A stretch of DNA of 64,000 nucleotides from positions 43,036,490-43,100,489 of the forward strand of contig NC_090709.1 in assembly GCF_040954835.1 (NCBI RefSeq). The letters are read 5' to 3'. Origin of the DNA: Lepisosteus oculatus. Taxonomy: Eukaryota > Chordata > Actinopteri > Semionotiformes > Lepisosteidae. The position numbers and the translations under genes were made by a program. The notes under the pieces were generated by a model. The model made no database searches. It had not been told where the DNA came from and saw only the letters and a list, made by a program, of their open reading frames with translations. Shown piece after piece: positions 1 through 11,130 of this stretch. Each line of letters starts with the position of its first letter. Position 1 is the stretch's first letter.

Positions 1-685
1 GAAAGTATTCATGCAGGCTGATTTAAGATGTTTTCTTTTGATAAGGAACAAGCTCCCAGACGGGGATGCACTTAGCTAAGCCTGGCTATCATGATCAATG
101 GTCATCCATTGGCGCCTATCAGTCTAGGGAGTGCCGAATGGACATCTGGACTGCATTCCTAAGTGTCAAGAGTAAGTGACTTATATCTCACCTTGACCAA
201 CCAATCAGGGACTGGCAGGGTGTGGTAATACCACGTGGGTCTCCAATGCCCGCCAAACTCTCAACCAATCAGCACACATCTGGGTCTTGGTCAAAAAGGG
301 AGCGCAAGCTCAGATCGGGGCTCTCCTTGGCCATTTTCGCGCATCCTCAGAGACAATCACGTGACAACTGCTGTTGTCTGCAAAAGGACTTGGACTTTGT
401 TCTAAGTCCATATTCTCTGTTGTGTATCTCTTTGTGTTTGCATCTCTTCGAGATTGTATACCTTGTATATTGATAACACTCACAGTAAGGTCTGCCGCTC
501 GTATCCAGGCAGACTAGTATATGTTTGGTGCACAATTTATATTAATAAATGTATCTCGTGTATTGAACCCGTGTGTGTGCGTTGTTAGTTGTTCTGACGA
601 TTGATTTTCTAAAAGCCCCAATGAACAACCTCGTGATTACTGCTACAATTAATAATTGTCTCAGTAAACCCATCAAACCACTACA
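1..685 (+). mobile_element. Solo LTR fossil, 5' end cut by the window edge
   Basis: The first ~215 bases closely match 30,506-30,720, and the last ~150 bases (including the AATAAA-type signal near 542) match 31,620-31,782. The middle differs, so the two copies belong to different subfamilies. It ends in CTACA at 685, as the second copy does. No internal retroviral genes follow, so it reads as a solo LTR relic. Its age is uncertain. Confidence 0.7.
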
Positions 686-1520
686 CCACGAATTCCAAAA
701 TCCCATGTGGCCCTTCCTGCTCACTAGTTACTGTACTGACTGATGTAATGTGATGTCATCAAGGTCATCAAGCTGGGAAGTGTAGATGCCCCTCAGTCAC
801 AACATGACATTTAAAGATGTGCTTGATATGAAAGTCGTATTCAAGCTGCTGGAGAAAGTGTAGATCATGTCTTGGTCTGATCAGCCAACTTTGGGTTAAG
901 GGGTGACCACGAGGGGCAGTCAGTCATGTTGTGTGCCTGTGTCTCACACCAACATTCTAACAGGACTCTAGTGGTGTTATAGTGTTCAGATTAAAAACCA
1001 GGGACAGAAGCTGGCAGTTTTTATTTCCTGATGACTGTTGTTGGTTCCCCTCTGATTATGTATGTAAGATAGGGCTGCTTGGGCAATAGGATCCTATGCA
1101 GGACTCAAGACAAGAGAATGACACTAAGCAGATACGCTAGGCAAAAACGAAAACCAGGAGGCAGGTGAGAAGATCAGAACACGGAAGCACAAACGAGGAA
1201 GCAGTAATCCAAATCACAAGACGAAACCAAAAACGAGAGGCAGACTAGGAGATCGAAAACTGGAGAGAAGCAAGAGGTAACCGCGCACTAGGGAGCTCGA
1301 AGAGAATCCGCAATAGTGAGCGGGGAAGTGAGGAAAAAGGAGAACTAAAATAGAGACGGGAGAGAAAGGTTATTGGCATTTACTTGCGGCGTGAGCTTAT
1401 TTTACAGGGTGTGTGCGTGGGAATGCAAGAAGGAAGAGCGGCGCAAGTGGAATGCGTAACATGTAAGAGTTGGTGTCTGTCACAGCAACACATTATCAGT
1501 ATTTTGTTAATTACACTCAC
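686..1520. other. No gene recognised
   Basis: The stretch 1,090-1,370 is strikingly purine-rich with recurring AGGAAG/GAGAAG words and looks like repeat-derived DNA, but I cannot name a family. No reading frame resembles a known protein. Confidence 0.5.
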
Positions 1521-1595
1521 CATGTGGAAGAGGTTCCATGCGGGTCTTCTTGACAGGAGGACTGAACTCTTCTTTCTCTCCCCAAAGTTTCCTTC
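1521..1595 (-). CDS. Possible downstream exon of the GIMAP gene
   Basis: On the minus strand a 75-nt block is bounded by CTATAG at 1,596-1,601 and a good donor GTGAGT at 1,515-1,520. It opens with two leftover bases and ends with one, so it is phase 1/phase 1 like the upstream GIMAP exons and would splice to them in frame. It reads RKLWGEKEEF then SPPVKKTRMEPLPH, a charged non-globular peptide. The pyrimidine tract before the acceptor is poor and I recognise no domain. It could be chance. Confidence 0.25.
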
Positions 1596-2366
1596 CTATA
1601 GTGCCAGAGCATGGTTCTGCATGACAAGAGCAACACTATTCAGTGAGATAATCAAGCCTTCGACTGAAGGAGGTATTTGAACTTAGAAATATAACCCATT
1701 GAAGTGGAGCTAAAAGACTATTTAATCTAAGAAAGGTGATTATGTTCATATCCTCAACCTTTCTTAAGCTGCAGGCAGCTGGGGTCTCCAACCCTGGTCC
1801 TGGACAGAACCAGCTGTTTTGATTTGTTGCCCTAAATTACATAACTTAACATGAGGAACACGTATGAGCAGTCTATGAATTAAGCAAGTTGTGATTCAAT
1901 TTTCCTCCTCCTCTGTCTGTATTGTCCTCTGAAGTGTTGATATACCACAGGTTGCAACACCTGCTCTCCAGGTCTGTATCTCAGATGTGAGGACCTGGTG
2001 AGGCTGATGGGGTGAAAGACCATTTTTCTGTACTTCTTCCTTTATGTGTGTGCTCCTTCATTAAGGGGAACAATAAGATTGTTGGAGAGTTTGCTGAAGC
2101 ACACAAAAATGTGAGATTCCAATAAAATTAACCAGAGTAACTGATGATTCTCTCTTCCATATCTTCACTGGAAAAGTGTGTCATCAGTAAGTGAGAGAGT
2201 AAGTAAAACAGAGTTGTGTGTCAATGTGCGGTACAGAGAGAGGGTCAGTGATGTAGGAGAGAGAGCTGTGTGTCAGTGTGCCGTGTTATGAACCCTGTTT
2301 AAAATCTCTTTATTAATCTGACAGTACTAAGGTGTAAGCTGAATTAGAAAGAGAACATGAACTCAC
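1596..2366 (-). other. 3' flank or intron of the GIMAP gene
   Basis: No coding sequence is recognised. It contains a repeated phrase (agagagctgtgtgtcagtg-like, near 2,205 and 2,260) and the donor GTGAGT at 2,361-2,366 of the last GTPase exon. If that donor is skipped, the exon reads on to a stop at 2,344. Confidence 0.45.
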
Positions 2367-3110
2367 TCTTGGGAAGCAGCTGGGGTCCCAGTGTCTTCTG
2401 CAGTAGCTCCTCTATCCTCTGTCTCTGCTTTACTTCCAAATTCCTGAACTTCTCTTCCATCTCCTGTAAATCCTTTTCCTCAATCTCATAGTAACAGTCA
2501 CTCTTTCCTGCCACCATGTCCTCTATTTTCTCCAGCAGCTCTGTGACCTGAGTGTGGTCATCCCTGCCATTGTTGTTGAGAACATGATACCTGTTCCAAC
2601 ATTTCTCCACCAGCCACTGGAGCTCCTTCCCTCCTCTCTCAATGTGCTGCTCAATGCCTGTGTCTCCCATTGTGTCCCCCCAGGTGAACAGCACTATTGT
2701 GTGTCTCCAGAATCTCTCACAGAGAAGCTCCAGATGTTCCTCCACTCTCCAGTCTGTGTGTGAGTTCAGATTAATCACCAGGAGGAGAGTGTGGGGTCCT
2801 GGGGGACACACAGACACAATTTCCTCAAATTCCTGTTTTACCTGCTGTGGATCATTCCCTATCAGCCACTCATCCCAGTTTGGAGTGTCGACCATAGTGA
2901 TCTGCCTCCCAGCTACTTCACCCCGTCTCTTCACAGAATTCCTAGTTACACATTTACCCAGAAACAAAAGACCTCTTGAAGTGTTAAAGCCATCACTGCC
3001 CAGGATGGTGTTTCCTACTGAGCTCCTCTCAGACCCTATCTGGCCCAGCAGCACAATCCTGATCTCTGAGAGACGCGGTGGTGCCTCATGGGAATCAGCC
3101 TGTCCCTCCC
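2367..3110 (-). CDS. gimap: GIMAP GTPase domain exon 4 (most C-terminal)
   Basis: This 744-nt exon encodes a complete AIG1/GIMAP G domain. It starts after CTCTGACAG at 3,111-3,119 and ends A|GTGAGT at 2,367/2,366, phase 1 on both sides. The order of motifs is a lead EGQADSHEAPPRLSEIRIVLLG, a degenerate G1 (GQIGSERSSVGN, no lysine), TVVDTPNW (G3), PGPHTLLLVINL, VLFTWGD (G4 position), NRYHVLNN (the GIMAP conserved box and G5), then a charged helical tail EEKDLQEMEEKFR and KTLGPQLLPK. GIMAPs are lymphocyte GTPases of intracellular membranes; this domain probably cannot bind nucleotide normally. If the donor is not used the chain ends SEFMFSF at 2,344. Confidence 0.88.
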
Positions 3111-3329
3111 CTGTCAGAGAGAAAGATCACAGATTATTTATCTCAACCAGTTTCTTATCACAGATGATATTCTATACAGTTAAAAGACAGTCAAGTAATA
3201 TCAGAATAATTTCACAGACACTAAATTATCCATCAGAAAGTTTTGCAGTGCAATTATGACTCTGTTTAAAATCTCTACATTAAACTGCACTGAGATGTGA
3301 CCCCTATCACAGAGAAAACATGAACTCAC

Positions 3330-4061
3330 TCTTGGGAAGCAGTTGGGGTCCCAGGGTCTTCTGCAGTAGCTCCTTTATCCTCTGTCTCTGCTTTATTCCC
3401 AAAGTCCTGAACTTCTCTTCCATCTCCCGTAAATCCTTTTCCTCAATCTCATAGTAACAGTCACTCTTTCCTGCCAACATGTCCTCTATTTTTTCCAGCA
3501 GCTCTGTGACCTGAGTGCGGTCGTCCCTGTTCTTGTTGTTGAGAACATGATACCTGTTCCCACATTTTTCCACCAGACACTGGAGCTCCTTCCCTCCTCT
3601 CTCAATGTGCTGCTCAATGGTTGTGTTTCTCAGTGTGTCCCCCCAGGTGAACAACACTATTGTATGTCTCCACACTCTCTCACAGAGAAGCTCCAGATCT
3701 TCCTTCACTGATCTCCAGGTTCTAAATGAGTCCAGATTAATCACCAGAAGGAAAGTGTGGGGTCCTGGGTGACACAGAGTCACAATTTCCACAAATTTCA
3801 CACATTCCTGTTTTAACTCCCATAGATCATTCCTCGTCAGCCACACATCCCAGCCTGGAGTGTCGACCACAGTGATCTGCCTCCCAGCTACTTCACCCTG
3901 TCTCTTCACATACTCCTCAGTTCCTATCTTAGTGTCAAACTCCTCTCTGCCCAGGATGGTGTTTCCTGCTGAGCTTCCCCTAGTCCATCTCTTCCCCAGC
4001 AGCACGATCCTGATCTCTGAGAGACGCTGTGGTGCCTCATAGAAATCAGCCTGTCCCTCCC
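3330..4061 (-). CDS. gimap: GIMAP GTPase domain exon 3
   Basis: This 732-nt exon is the third of four tandem AIG1-type domains. The acceptor is CTGACAG just above 4,061 and the donor A|GTGAGT is at 3,330/3,329; it is phase 1/phase 1 and a multiple of three. It reads EGQADFYEAPQRLSEIRIVLLG, then GKRWTRGSSAGNTILG, the most degraded P-loop of the four. TVVDTPGW is closest to the classical DxxG switch-2 motif. PGPHTFLLVINL, VLFTWGD and GNRYHVLNNK follow, then the shared helical tail. The coding frame is open with no damage, so it looks maintained although its G1 motif cannot be canonical. Confidence 0.87.
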
Positions 4062-4453
4062 CTGTCAGAGAGAAAGATCACAGATTAATCCTCTTCCAAA
4101 ACTCAACACTAAGATGAGCTGCAGTGAGTGAGGAGCCTCAGCAGAGCTTACAGTGTGACCTTGTGGTGGCCTGTTGTTCTATAGTTTAGATACCCCACAG
4201 GGGCTCTGTTTCCAACACAGTTGTGAGACTTTTCCTGCAGAGCCCTACAGTATAACTGGGTATCCAGGACACCACTGGAAGACAGAATTTATCATTTATC
4301 TGGTTAGTTATGAAAAACTTAAATTTCACAGCTCTGAGTATTCTATGAGATAGTTGTGTGATGTAGGATGCTATGTTCATGTTTAAATTCTCTTCTGTAT
4401 GAATGTGATTCTATTGAGGTGTGACCTCTATCAGAGAGAGAACATGAACTCAC

Positions 4454-5218
4454 TCTTGGGAAGCAGTTGGGGTCCCAGTGTCTTCTGCAGTAGCTCCTCT
4501 ATCCTCTGTCTCTCCTTTATTCCCAAAGTCCTGAACTTCTCTTCCATCTCCTGTAAATCCTTTTCCTCAATCTCACAGTAACAGTCACTCTTTCCTGCCA
4601 CCATGTCCTCTATCTTCTCCAGCAGCTCTGTGACCTGAGTGCGGTCGCCCCTGTTCTTGTTGTTGAGAACATGATACCTGTTCCAACATTTCTCCACCAG
4701 CCACTGGAGTTCCTCTCCTCCTCTCTCAATGTGCTGCTCAATGGTTGTGTGTCTCAGTGTGTCCCCCCAGGTGAACAGCACTATTGTGTGTCTCCAGACT
4801 CTCTCACTGAGAAGCTCCAGATGTTTCTCCACTGATCTCCAGTCTGTGTTTGAGTCCAAATTAATCACCAGGAGGAGAGCATGGGGTCCTGGGGGACACA
4901 GATATACACTGGGTTCAATCTGCTCTTTAATCCACCTGAGAGTGAGCTGTAGTGGAGACTCATATGCATCCTCATATTCATCCTCGAACTGCTGAAGAGA
5001 GAAATACCATTCTGGTGTGTTAACTACAGTGACCTGCCTCCCAGCTACTTCACCCTGTCTCTTCACACACTCCTCAGTTCCTCTCTTAGTCTGAAACTCC
5101 TCTCTGCCCAGGATGGTGTCTCCTGCTGAGCTCCTCCCAGACCCTCTCTCCCCTAGCAGCACGATCCTGATCTCTGAGAGACGTTGTGGTGCCTCATGGG
5201 AATCAGCCTGTCCCTCCC
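4454..5218 (-). CDS. gimap: GIMAP GTPase domain exon 2
   Basis: This 765-nt exon is the longest of the set and is phase 1/phase 1, with the acceptor directly above 5,218 and the donor GTGAGT at 4,448-4,453. G1 reads GERGSGRSSAGDTILG, with arginine where the P-loop lysine belongs. Switch 2 is TVVNTPEW, so the usual aspartate of DTP is also gone. Extra length comes from an acidic insert QQFEDEYEDAYESP before the helix LRWIKEQIEPS. The rest matches its neighbours: PGPHALLLVINL, VLFTWGD, NRYHVLNNKN and the charged tail. Confidence 0.88.
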
Positions 5219-5566
5219 CTGTCAGAGAGAAAAATCACAGATTATTCCTCTTCAGAAACTCACCACTGAGATGAGCTGCAGTGAGTGAGGAGTCTCAGCA
5301 AAGCTCACAGTGTGACACAGTGGAGACCTGTTGCTCTGCAGGTTAGATACCCCACAGGGACTTTGCTTCCAACACAGCTGTGAGACTTTTCCTGCAGAGC
5401 CCTGCTGTAGAACTGGGTATCCAGGACATCACTGGAATCAGCGTTTATCACTTATCTGGTAAAAATAATATTAAAATGTATGATTCATTTCAGAGCTACT
5501 CAGATTTCTGTCAGACAATTTCTCACCTTATAATATTACCCTATCAGAGAAAGAACATGAACTCAC

Positions 5567-6316
5567 TCTTGGGAAGCAGTTGGGGTCCCAATGTCTTCTG
5601 CAGCAGCTCCTCTATCTTCTCTCTCTTCTTTATTCTCAATTTCCATAACTTCTCTTCCATCTCCTGTAAATTCATTTCCTCGATCTCATAATAGCAGTCA
5701 CTCTTTCCTGCCACCATGTCCTCTATCTTCTCCAGCAGCTCTGTGACCTGAGTGCAGTCGCCCCTGGTCTTGTTGTTGAGAACATGATACCTGTTCCCAC
5801 ATTTCTCCACCAGACACTGGAGATCCTTCCCCCTTCTCTCAATGTGCTGCTCAATGTCTGTGTCTGTCAGCTCATCCCCCCAGGTGAACAGCACTATTGT
5901 GTGTCTCCAGAATCTCTCACTGAGAAGCTCCAGATGTTCCTCTGATCTCCAGTCTGTGTCTGAGTCCAGATTAATCACCAGGAGGAGAGCATGGGGTCCT
6001 GGGGGACATAGAGACACACTTGATTCAATCACCTCTTTAACCCACTTTAGAATGTCCTGTAAAGAAGGCTTCTGTTGATACCAAGATATCCTCAAAGAAG
6101 AACACCAGTCTGGAGTGTCGACCACAGTGATCTGCCTCATAGCTACTTCACTCTGTCTCTTCACACACTCCTCAGTTACTCTCCAAGTGTCAAACTCCTC
6201 TCTTCCCAGGATGGTGTCTCCTGCTGAGCTCCTCCCAGACCCTCTCTCCCCCAGCAGGATGATCCTGATCTCTGAGAGACGCTTTGGTGCCTCATGGGAA
6301 TCAGCCTGTCCCTCCC
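5567..6316 (-). CDS. gimap: GIMAP GTPase domain exon 1 (most N-terminal)
   Basis: This 750-nt exon follows the short first coding exon. The acceptor is CTGACAG above 6,316 and the donor GTGAGT is at 5,561-5,566. The open frame begins EGQADSHEAPKRLSEIRIILLG and continues GERGSGRSSAGDTILGREEF, again with arginine in place of the catalytic P-loop lysine. TVVDTPDW, PGPHALLLVINLDS, VLFTWGDEL and GNRYHVLNNKT are all present, followed by the helical tail EEMNLQEMEEKLWKL. The frame is open through the whole exon, including the part before residue MKRQSE where no start codon exists. Confidence 0.88.
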
Positions 6317-8358
6317 CTGTCAGAGAGAAAGATCACAGATTACCACATTTTTATCACACATGGAATTTTTGTATCTATTCTCTCTCTAGACACATGTCCT
6401 TTGATGGTAGATGATTTGTTCTATTTTTTTACTAAAATATATTGGGGGTCAAGTGACCAATTCAAGATGGCTGCTGAAATTTAAGCTTCAGCACCTTCTC
6501 TTTTATTTCTTTATTTGATTTAATCTCCTCCCTCATTTTTTACTAAACAACTAACTGTAACAACATGTCTCCCAACCATGGCAGAGACATAGGAAGTGCA
6601 AGATTTTCCTTTCTGTGTGAAGAGCTGAGCGCACAGGGAGGAAAGAGCAGATGACAGATAAAACTCCCCAACCTGAGGAAACCTCTCACTGTCCGCAGGC
6701 GCCCCCTGCTGGTGAAGACCAGGTCAACTTGTTCCCTGCCTCAGTAAGCCCATTGACTGAACACAGTGCCTCAACACCAACCAGGCAGAGACACAGGAAC
6801 AGAGGATGAGATGAGCAAAGGGCAGAGCTGATTCAGAAATCAGAATGGTGCAAAAGTGTGAAAGTCATGGGCCTGACGTGGAATCCGGAGATCCACACCA
6901 CCTGTCGGATTCTTTCAGTTAGTGAATTCATCTTCCATCCCTTTCCTAAGCACTTCATCAGTTCAGAGACCAGGGGGAGCTGGAGCCTATCCCATCAAGC
7001 AACAGGCAGAAGGCAGGGTACACCGTGGACGCACGCACGCACACACGCACAGGCAAGCTGTATTGAACTTGTATTAGTTAGTTATTGACCGAGCCCACAG
7101 GTCACCAAGCCCCGAAGTGTGTTGGTGTGATTTCTCCTCTTCCATCAGAGAGCAAATTCAGAATATTCTCGCGGATTTCCATACCCGGTCAAACTGTGTT
7201 TGGGAAGCTACATCTGTTCATGTCACCTGTGTCCAAGATTCACATTATAGAAGATCATTTCAGGACAGATGAGTCAAGAAATGGCAGAGAGGTCAAAGGA
7301 AAAATTAGTGTCTAGGCCCTCTTCACACTACTTAGTTTTAATTAGTTCAGGTGGGTAGCTGCGTCAGCATGCGTAGGCTGCAAAGGAACAAGTAATAGGT
7401 TTATTCCAAGCTGAAAAAAAGAAGAGAGAAAACACAACGTTTCGAAACGTTGTGTGAACACCTGAAGAAGGCTCCACGGCTGAAACGTTGTGTTTTCTCT
7501 CTTCTTTTTTTCAGCATGGAATAAACCTATTACTTATTAGTTTTAACTAGTTAACTGGTGTAGAACAGCCAGCTGATCAGAGATGCTGTGTCTGTCCTGC
7601 TCTTGAAATTCTGTACAGTAGAGATGTGTTTTCACCTCCTTCATGATGGAGTGGAAGAATCAGGTCAAGGTGACACGGTACATCTCAGGAGAGGGAAAAA
7701 AAACACGAGGAATGACTTATTCAAAAAGAAACAGTTTTATTTGTTTGAGGTGATAAAACTCCTAGTTACAGCTATGGGTCAGCTTCTCCGGTCATCAACT
7801 TTCTGAACACAAGAAGTAGGAAAATAAAAAACAAGGACAGTTCTGGGGACACGTACAAACACTGAAAGAAGAAATTCCCTGGCTACTGTCACATCTGGCC
7901 CTTGTATCCGTCAGTGACTAAATAACGAACAGGCAAGTCTTGTCTGTGACTCATTTTATATTCTGCGTGTCTCTCTGCTGCTCCGGTTTCAAACAGGAAA
8001 CAACCACGTCTGAAGATATCCGCTGTGTAAAATTCCTGCAGATACATTAGTGAATCTCAGGCTTTACACCAATTAAATTATTTTTACTGTAAATTAACTT
8101 CTTAGTATAAACCATGGGAAATATATGATGTCCTTCCTGTTCAGGTTTCGCAGTACCAATCTCCGATCGCTGACAAGAGAAAGTGAAAGTAAATCAGCTC
8201 CTCTCTCCTAGTTCAGACCCTGAGTGTCTGACAGACACAACAAACTCTCAGCAGACAGGAAGAAACTTCTCCAGCTGCTGCTGTGCTCTGTGACAGAGAA
8301 GAGACCCTCAGTGACTCTCTTACCGACACTCTGACAGGTAGAACAAGAGAAAACTCAC
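6317..8358 (-). other. GIMAP intron 1, filled with old repeats
   Basis: About 2 kb separate the first coding exon from the first GTPase exon. The stretch 6,450-6,760 (aagatggctgctg, then aacatgtctcccaaccatgg) looks like a LINE 5' end relic. 6,945-7,060 ends in a CA-rich tract and resembles a common fish interspersed repeat. 7,335-7,545 holds Penelope-like termini. No further GTPase exon is present. Confidence 0.55.
7335..7545. mobile_element. Two head-to-head Penelope-like element ends
   Basis: The left part reads in inverse orientation (aacaagtaataggtttatt, 7,388-7,407) and the right part in direct orientation (gcatggaataaacctatta, 7,515-7,533). The same end sequence occurs at 55,484-55,562 and beside the Penelope-like RT at 56,361. 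The two halves meet at a perfect 22-bp palindrome around 7,435-7,456. Confidence 0.6.
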
Positions 8359-8389
8359 CAGGGCTGAGCACTGAGCTCTCAGACGCCAT
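8359..8389 (-). CDS. gimap: First coding exon of the four-domain GIMAP gene
   Basis: On the minus strand ATG at 8,389 gives MASESSVLSP and then one base before a strong donor GTGAGT (8,353-8,358). The phase is 1, exactly what the next GTPase exon needs; the joined peptide would read SPGEGQADSHEAP. The start context is GCAGAGATGG. Upstream (8,390-8,460) is likely 5' UTR and promoter. A short leader exon followed by a big GTPase exon is the usual GIMAP layout. I see no signal peptide. Confidence 0.72.
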
Positions 8390-8512
8390 CTCTGCTTTTC
8401 TTTTCCTGTTGTTTTGAGCGAGTAGTTTCCCGTCTGGTCTGTGATGCTGCTTTGACGCCACATGGTGGACAAGGAACAGTACTAAATAGACTGATCGATG
8501 AATTAAATAATT

Positions 8513-8670
8513 CCTGACTCTTGCATAGCGCTGTTCTTGACACTTCACTCGAAGTGCTTTACAGGTAATGGGGAAACCTAAAGACAGAAATGAATCAATG
8601 ATTTTTATGTCAACAGAATACTGAAGTCAACACCCACGGGATCTTAAATGATTAAGTGTGTCTCCGGTTT
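8513..8670 (-). mobile_element. Degraded copy of the 5S-derived SINE family
   Basis: The words atagcgctgttc, cactcgaagtgctttacagg and taatgggg match the tail half of the better copies at 38,600-38,840 and 60,338-60,860, in the same orientation. The head is missing. Confidence 0.5.
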
Positions 8671-10322
8671 CTAACCTTCCTTATGTTCAGACAATTAAGA
8701 GAGATACATCGACTTTTATTCTTATAACGTGATAAAAAAATGAGGAAAACTGGCGCCAAAACCCGCATCCGGCTCGTCCTCCGGATAATGGTTGCTAAGC
8801 AACGCTCCAAGTCTGAGTGCTTGAGCTCCTCTCAGGCTGTTTTATTCCCAGGTGAGGAGCTGCTTCTTTCCTGGAAATCCCAGTAATGACTTGGAATCCC
8901 TCACCAGCTCCTTTCAGCAGGAATATCCTGTGGGCTGGGAGGGAGGGCGGAGGCTCTTCCCTGGTGTTTCTGCAGACGAGGGGAGTCCTGGTGTCCGTGT
9001 GGCGGAGCGGCTGGTAAAAACGCTCCCTGTGCTGTGGGTGTTGTGGGCTGCCAGTGTTTCCAAGAGAAACGGGCTGTTTGTGTGGGAAGATGTTCTTTCC
9101 TCAGGAGTGGAAAAGTCCATCTGGGGCTCAGCTGGAAGAACCGAGCGGGAAGGAAAGTTCTGGAAGTGCGCGTCTCCTCTCCGTCTTCTTCAGTTCCAGT
9201 TACTGCGACACTGGGACAGAACAGGAGTGACGAGCGAGTCTTCTTTCCTACATGGGGTATAAGTGGGTTTTTTTAGGAAACAGGAGAGATAGAAAAGGAC
9301 ACCAGTGGGAGAGAGTCCTCAAACTGCTTGATTAATCTCTCAGGTCTTGTCTTGATCCCGGTTGTACCCAGTCCCAGTTTAAACTGGTGTAAAATGTGAG
9401 ACTTCTGCCCTGACACAACCCCACATGTGTCTCCACACGAGACGGGAGTCCTGTAACGTGTTTTTAGACAGAAACCGCCAGAACAGACACTTTAGAAGTG
9501 ACCTGGAGGAGAGGTCAGAGCAGGGAGAGTCTCTGGATGAGTAGAAAAAACAGGAACTTCGCTTTTTACTGCAACACTTTCTGATTAAAGTGTCCCATTC
9601 CTTCACTCCCAAGACAACAAGTTAAAATGACACTTAATATTTCTGGAAATGGATTAGTAGGGTCCAGTCCCAATTTACCCTATAATATTTGATCTCCTAA
9701 CTGTCTGTTATTCTCCCCAATATAATCCTTTCAGTCTTATATGAAATACCACCTACTGTCAGTCAGCTCTGTTACAACAGACAGGATCCCTTTAGTCCTA
9801 CAGGACTTGATTCTGATTTTTATTCAGCTACTTCTTTCATAATCACATTTGTTTTCCAACAACGTTTCTATATTATTCTAAAGAAGCAAACAATATTTCT
9901 ACTGCTGTACTTCGACTGGAAGGAGGTAAAAACACAGTTTCCTGTTTCTCTTCAATACCTGGTCCTTAGACTGGTCTTCTGTCACATCAGCTAAAACGTC
10001 ACTTTTTACGTTGGGTGATGATATAGATAATAGACTCACAAAAAAATCATAAAGATACTTCAATTTGTCAGTCAAATGGGACATCCTCTTCCTTCTCTTT
10101 AAAAAATAATTAAAAAGTATCAGATGCCAATTCAAAACATTTCACCTTAAATGTATATTTCACTTTTTTATATCAACAGTATCCCAGTTAATTTTTTAGC
10201 CTTGGAAAGAGGTTCAGACACAGTGACCCTTTCCCTGATCCTGCTGGTGGATCTCAAGAGATCAAGGGATTCAGTCACTGTCTGGGACCTTTGCCCATCA
10301 GTCAAACACAAAATCACAAGTA
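8671..10322. other. Intergenic, no gene recognised
   Basis: The region starts GC-richer just beyond the GIMAP first exon, which may be promoter DNA, and becomes AT-rich. A 136-codon plus-strand frame at 8,852-9,262 resembles no protein family and has no visible splice or domain support. Nothing else is assigned. Confidence 0.45.
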
Positions 10323-11130
10323 ATAATAATAATTAAAAAAAAAACGTTATTTTATATAGCGCCTTTTAAGGTGGCTTCTCAAAGCGCCTTACAGAATGAC
10401 AACAACAATAAAACAAGATTATACACAAGATAAAACACAATTACAATGTACAGAGGAGACTGTGGATGATGGAACTAAGAAAAGCAGAATGGTGAAGAAT
10501 GGAACCAGTTCAGTAAAGGCTTTTCTGAAGAAGAGGGTTTGGAGTCTGGAGTTTGAAGGAGTTTAGAGAAGGTGACTCTCTGATATCCTTGGAGAGAGAG
10601 TTCCAGAGCTTGGGGGCATAACAGGAGAAGGCCCTGTCACCCCTAGAGTGTAGACGGGCTTGGGGGACAATTAGGAGACCAGAATTAGAAGAGCGAAGGT
10701 TGCGAGGTGGGGAGTAGGGCGATAATAGTTCAGACAGGTACTGAGGTGCCAAGCCATGCAGAGCCTTATAGGTGAGCATGAGGATTTTAAAGTCCGCACA
10801 GAATTTGACCGGAAGCCAGTGCAAGAATCCAGGACAGGAGTGATGTGATCTCCTGCACTAGAGCTGGTCAGGATCCTGGCTGCTGAATTTTGGACATACT
10901 GCAGTTTGTTCAAAGTAGATTTAGATACCCCAGTGAGTAGAGCATTACAGTAGTCAATTCGAGAGAACACAAATGTGTTGATCAGCTTTTCAGCCACAGT
11001 TAGTGATAGCATAGTGCGTAGTCTAGCGATATTTCTGAGGTGAAAAAAGATATTTTGACAGTATGCTGCACATTTGGGTCGAATGTTAAGCCAGAATCAA
11101 ATATCACCCCAAAGTTTTTTGATTAGACTA
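10323..11130 (-). mobile_element. L2-like LINE, 5'-truncated 3' end
   Basis: On the minus strand two frames encode the C-terminal part of a CR1/L2-type reverse transcriptase polyprotein: FSRIDYCNALLTG, LQYVQNSAARILT and then LHGLAPQYLSELL, RGDRAFSCYAPKLWNSL. One frameshift lies near 10,810-10,830. The upstream tract near 11,100 still shows KTLGVIFDS. The 3' end is the familiar gcgctttgagaagccacctt tail followed by a TAATAATAATT repeat at 10,319-10,335. It is dead and heavily truncated. Confidence 0.8.

Noticed and set aside
1090-1370. Purine-rich stretch considered as a tandem repeat or CRISPR-like array
   Set aside because: No regular spacing or identical repeat units; CRISPR is also not expected in a vertebrate genome.
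2554-6414. Several plus-strand open frames across the GIMAP exons
   Set aside because: They are antisense shadows of the conserved GTPase exons; their repeated similarity follows from the minus-strand coding.
8852-9262. 136-codon plus-strand frame upstream of the GIMAP first exon
   Set aside because: No domain, biased composition of GC-rich DNA, no convincing splice sites or start context.
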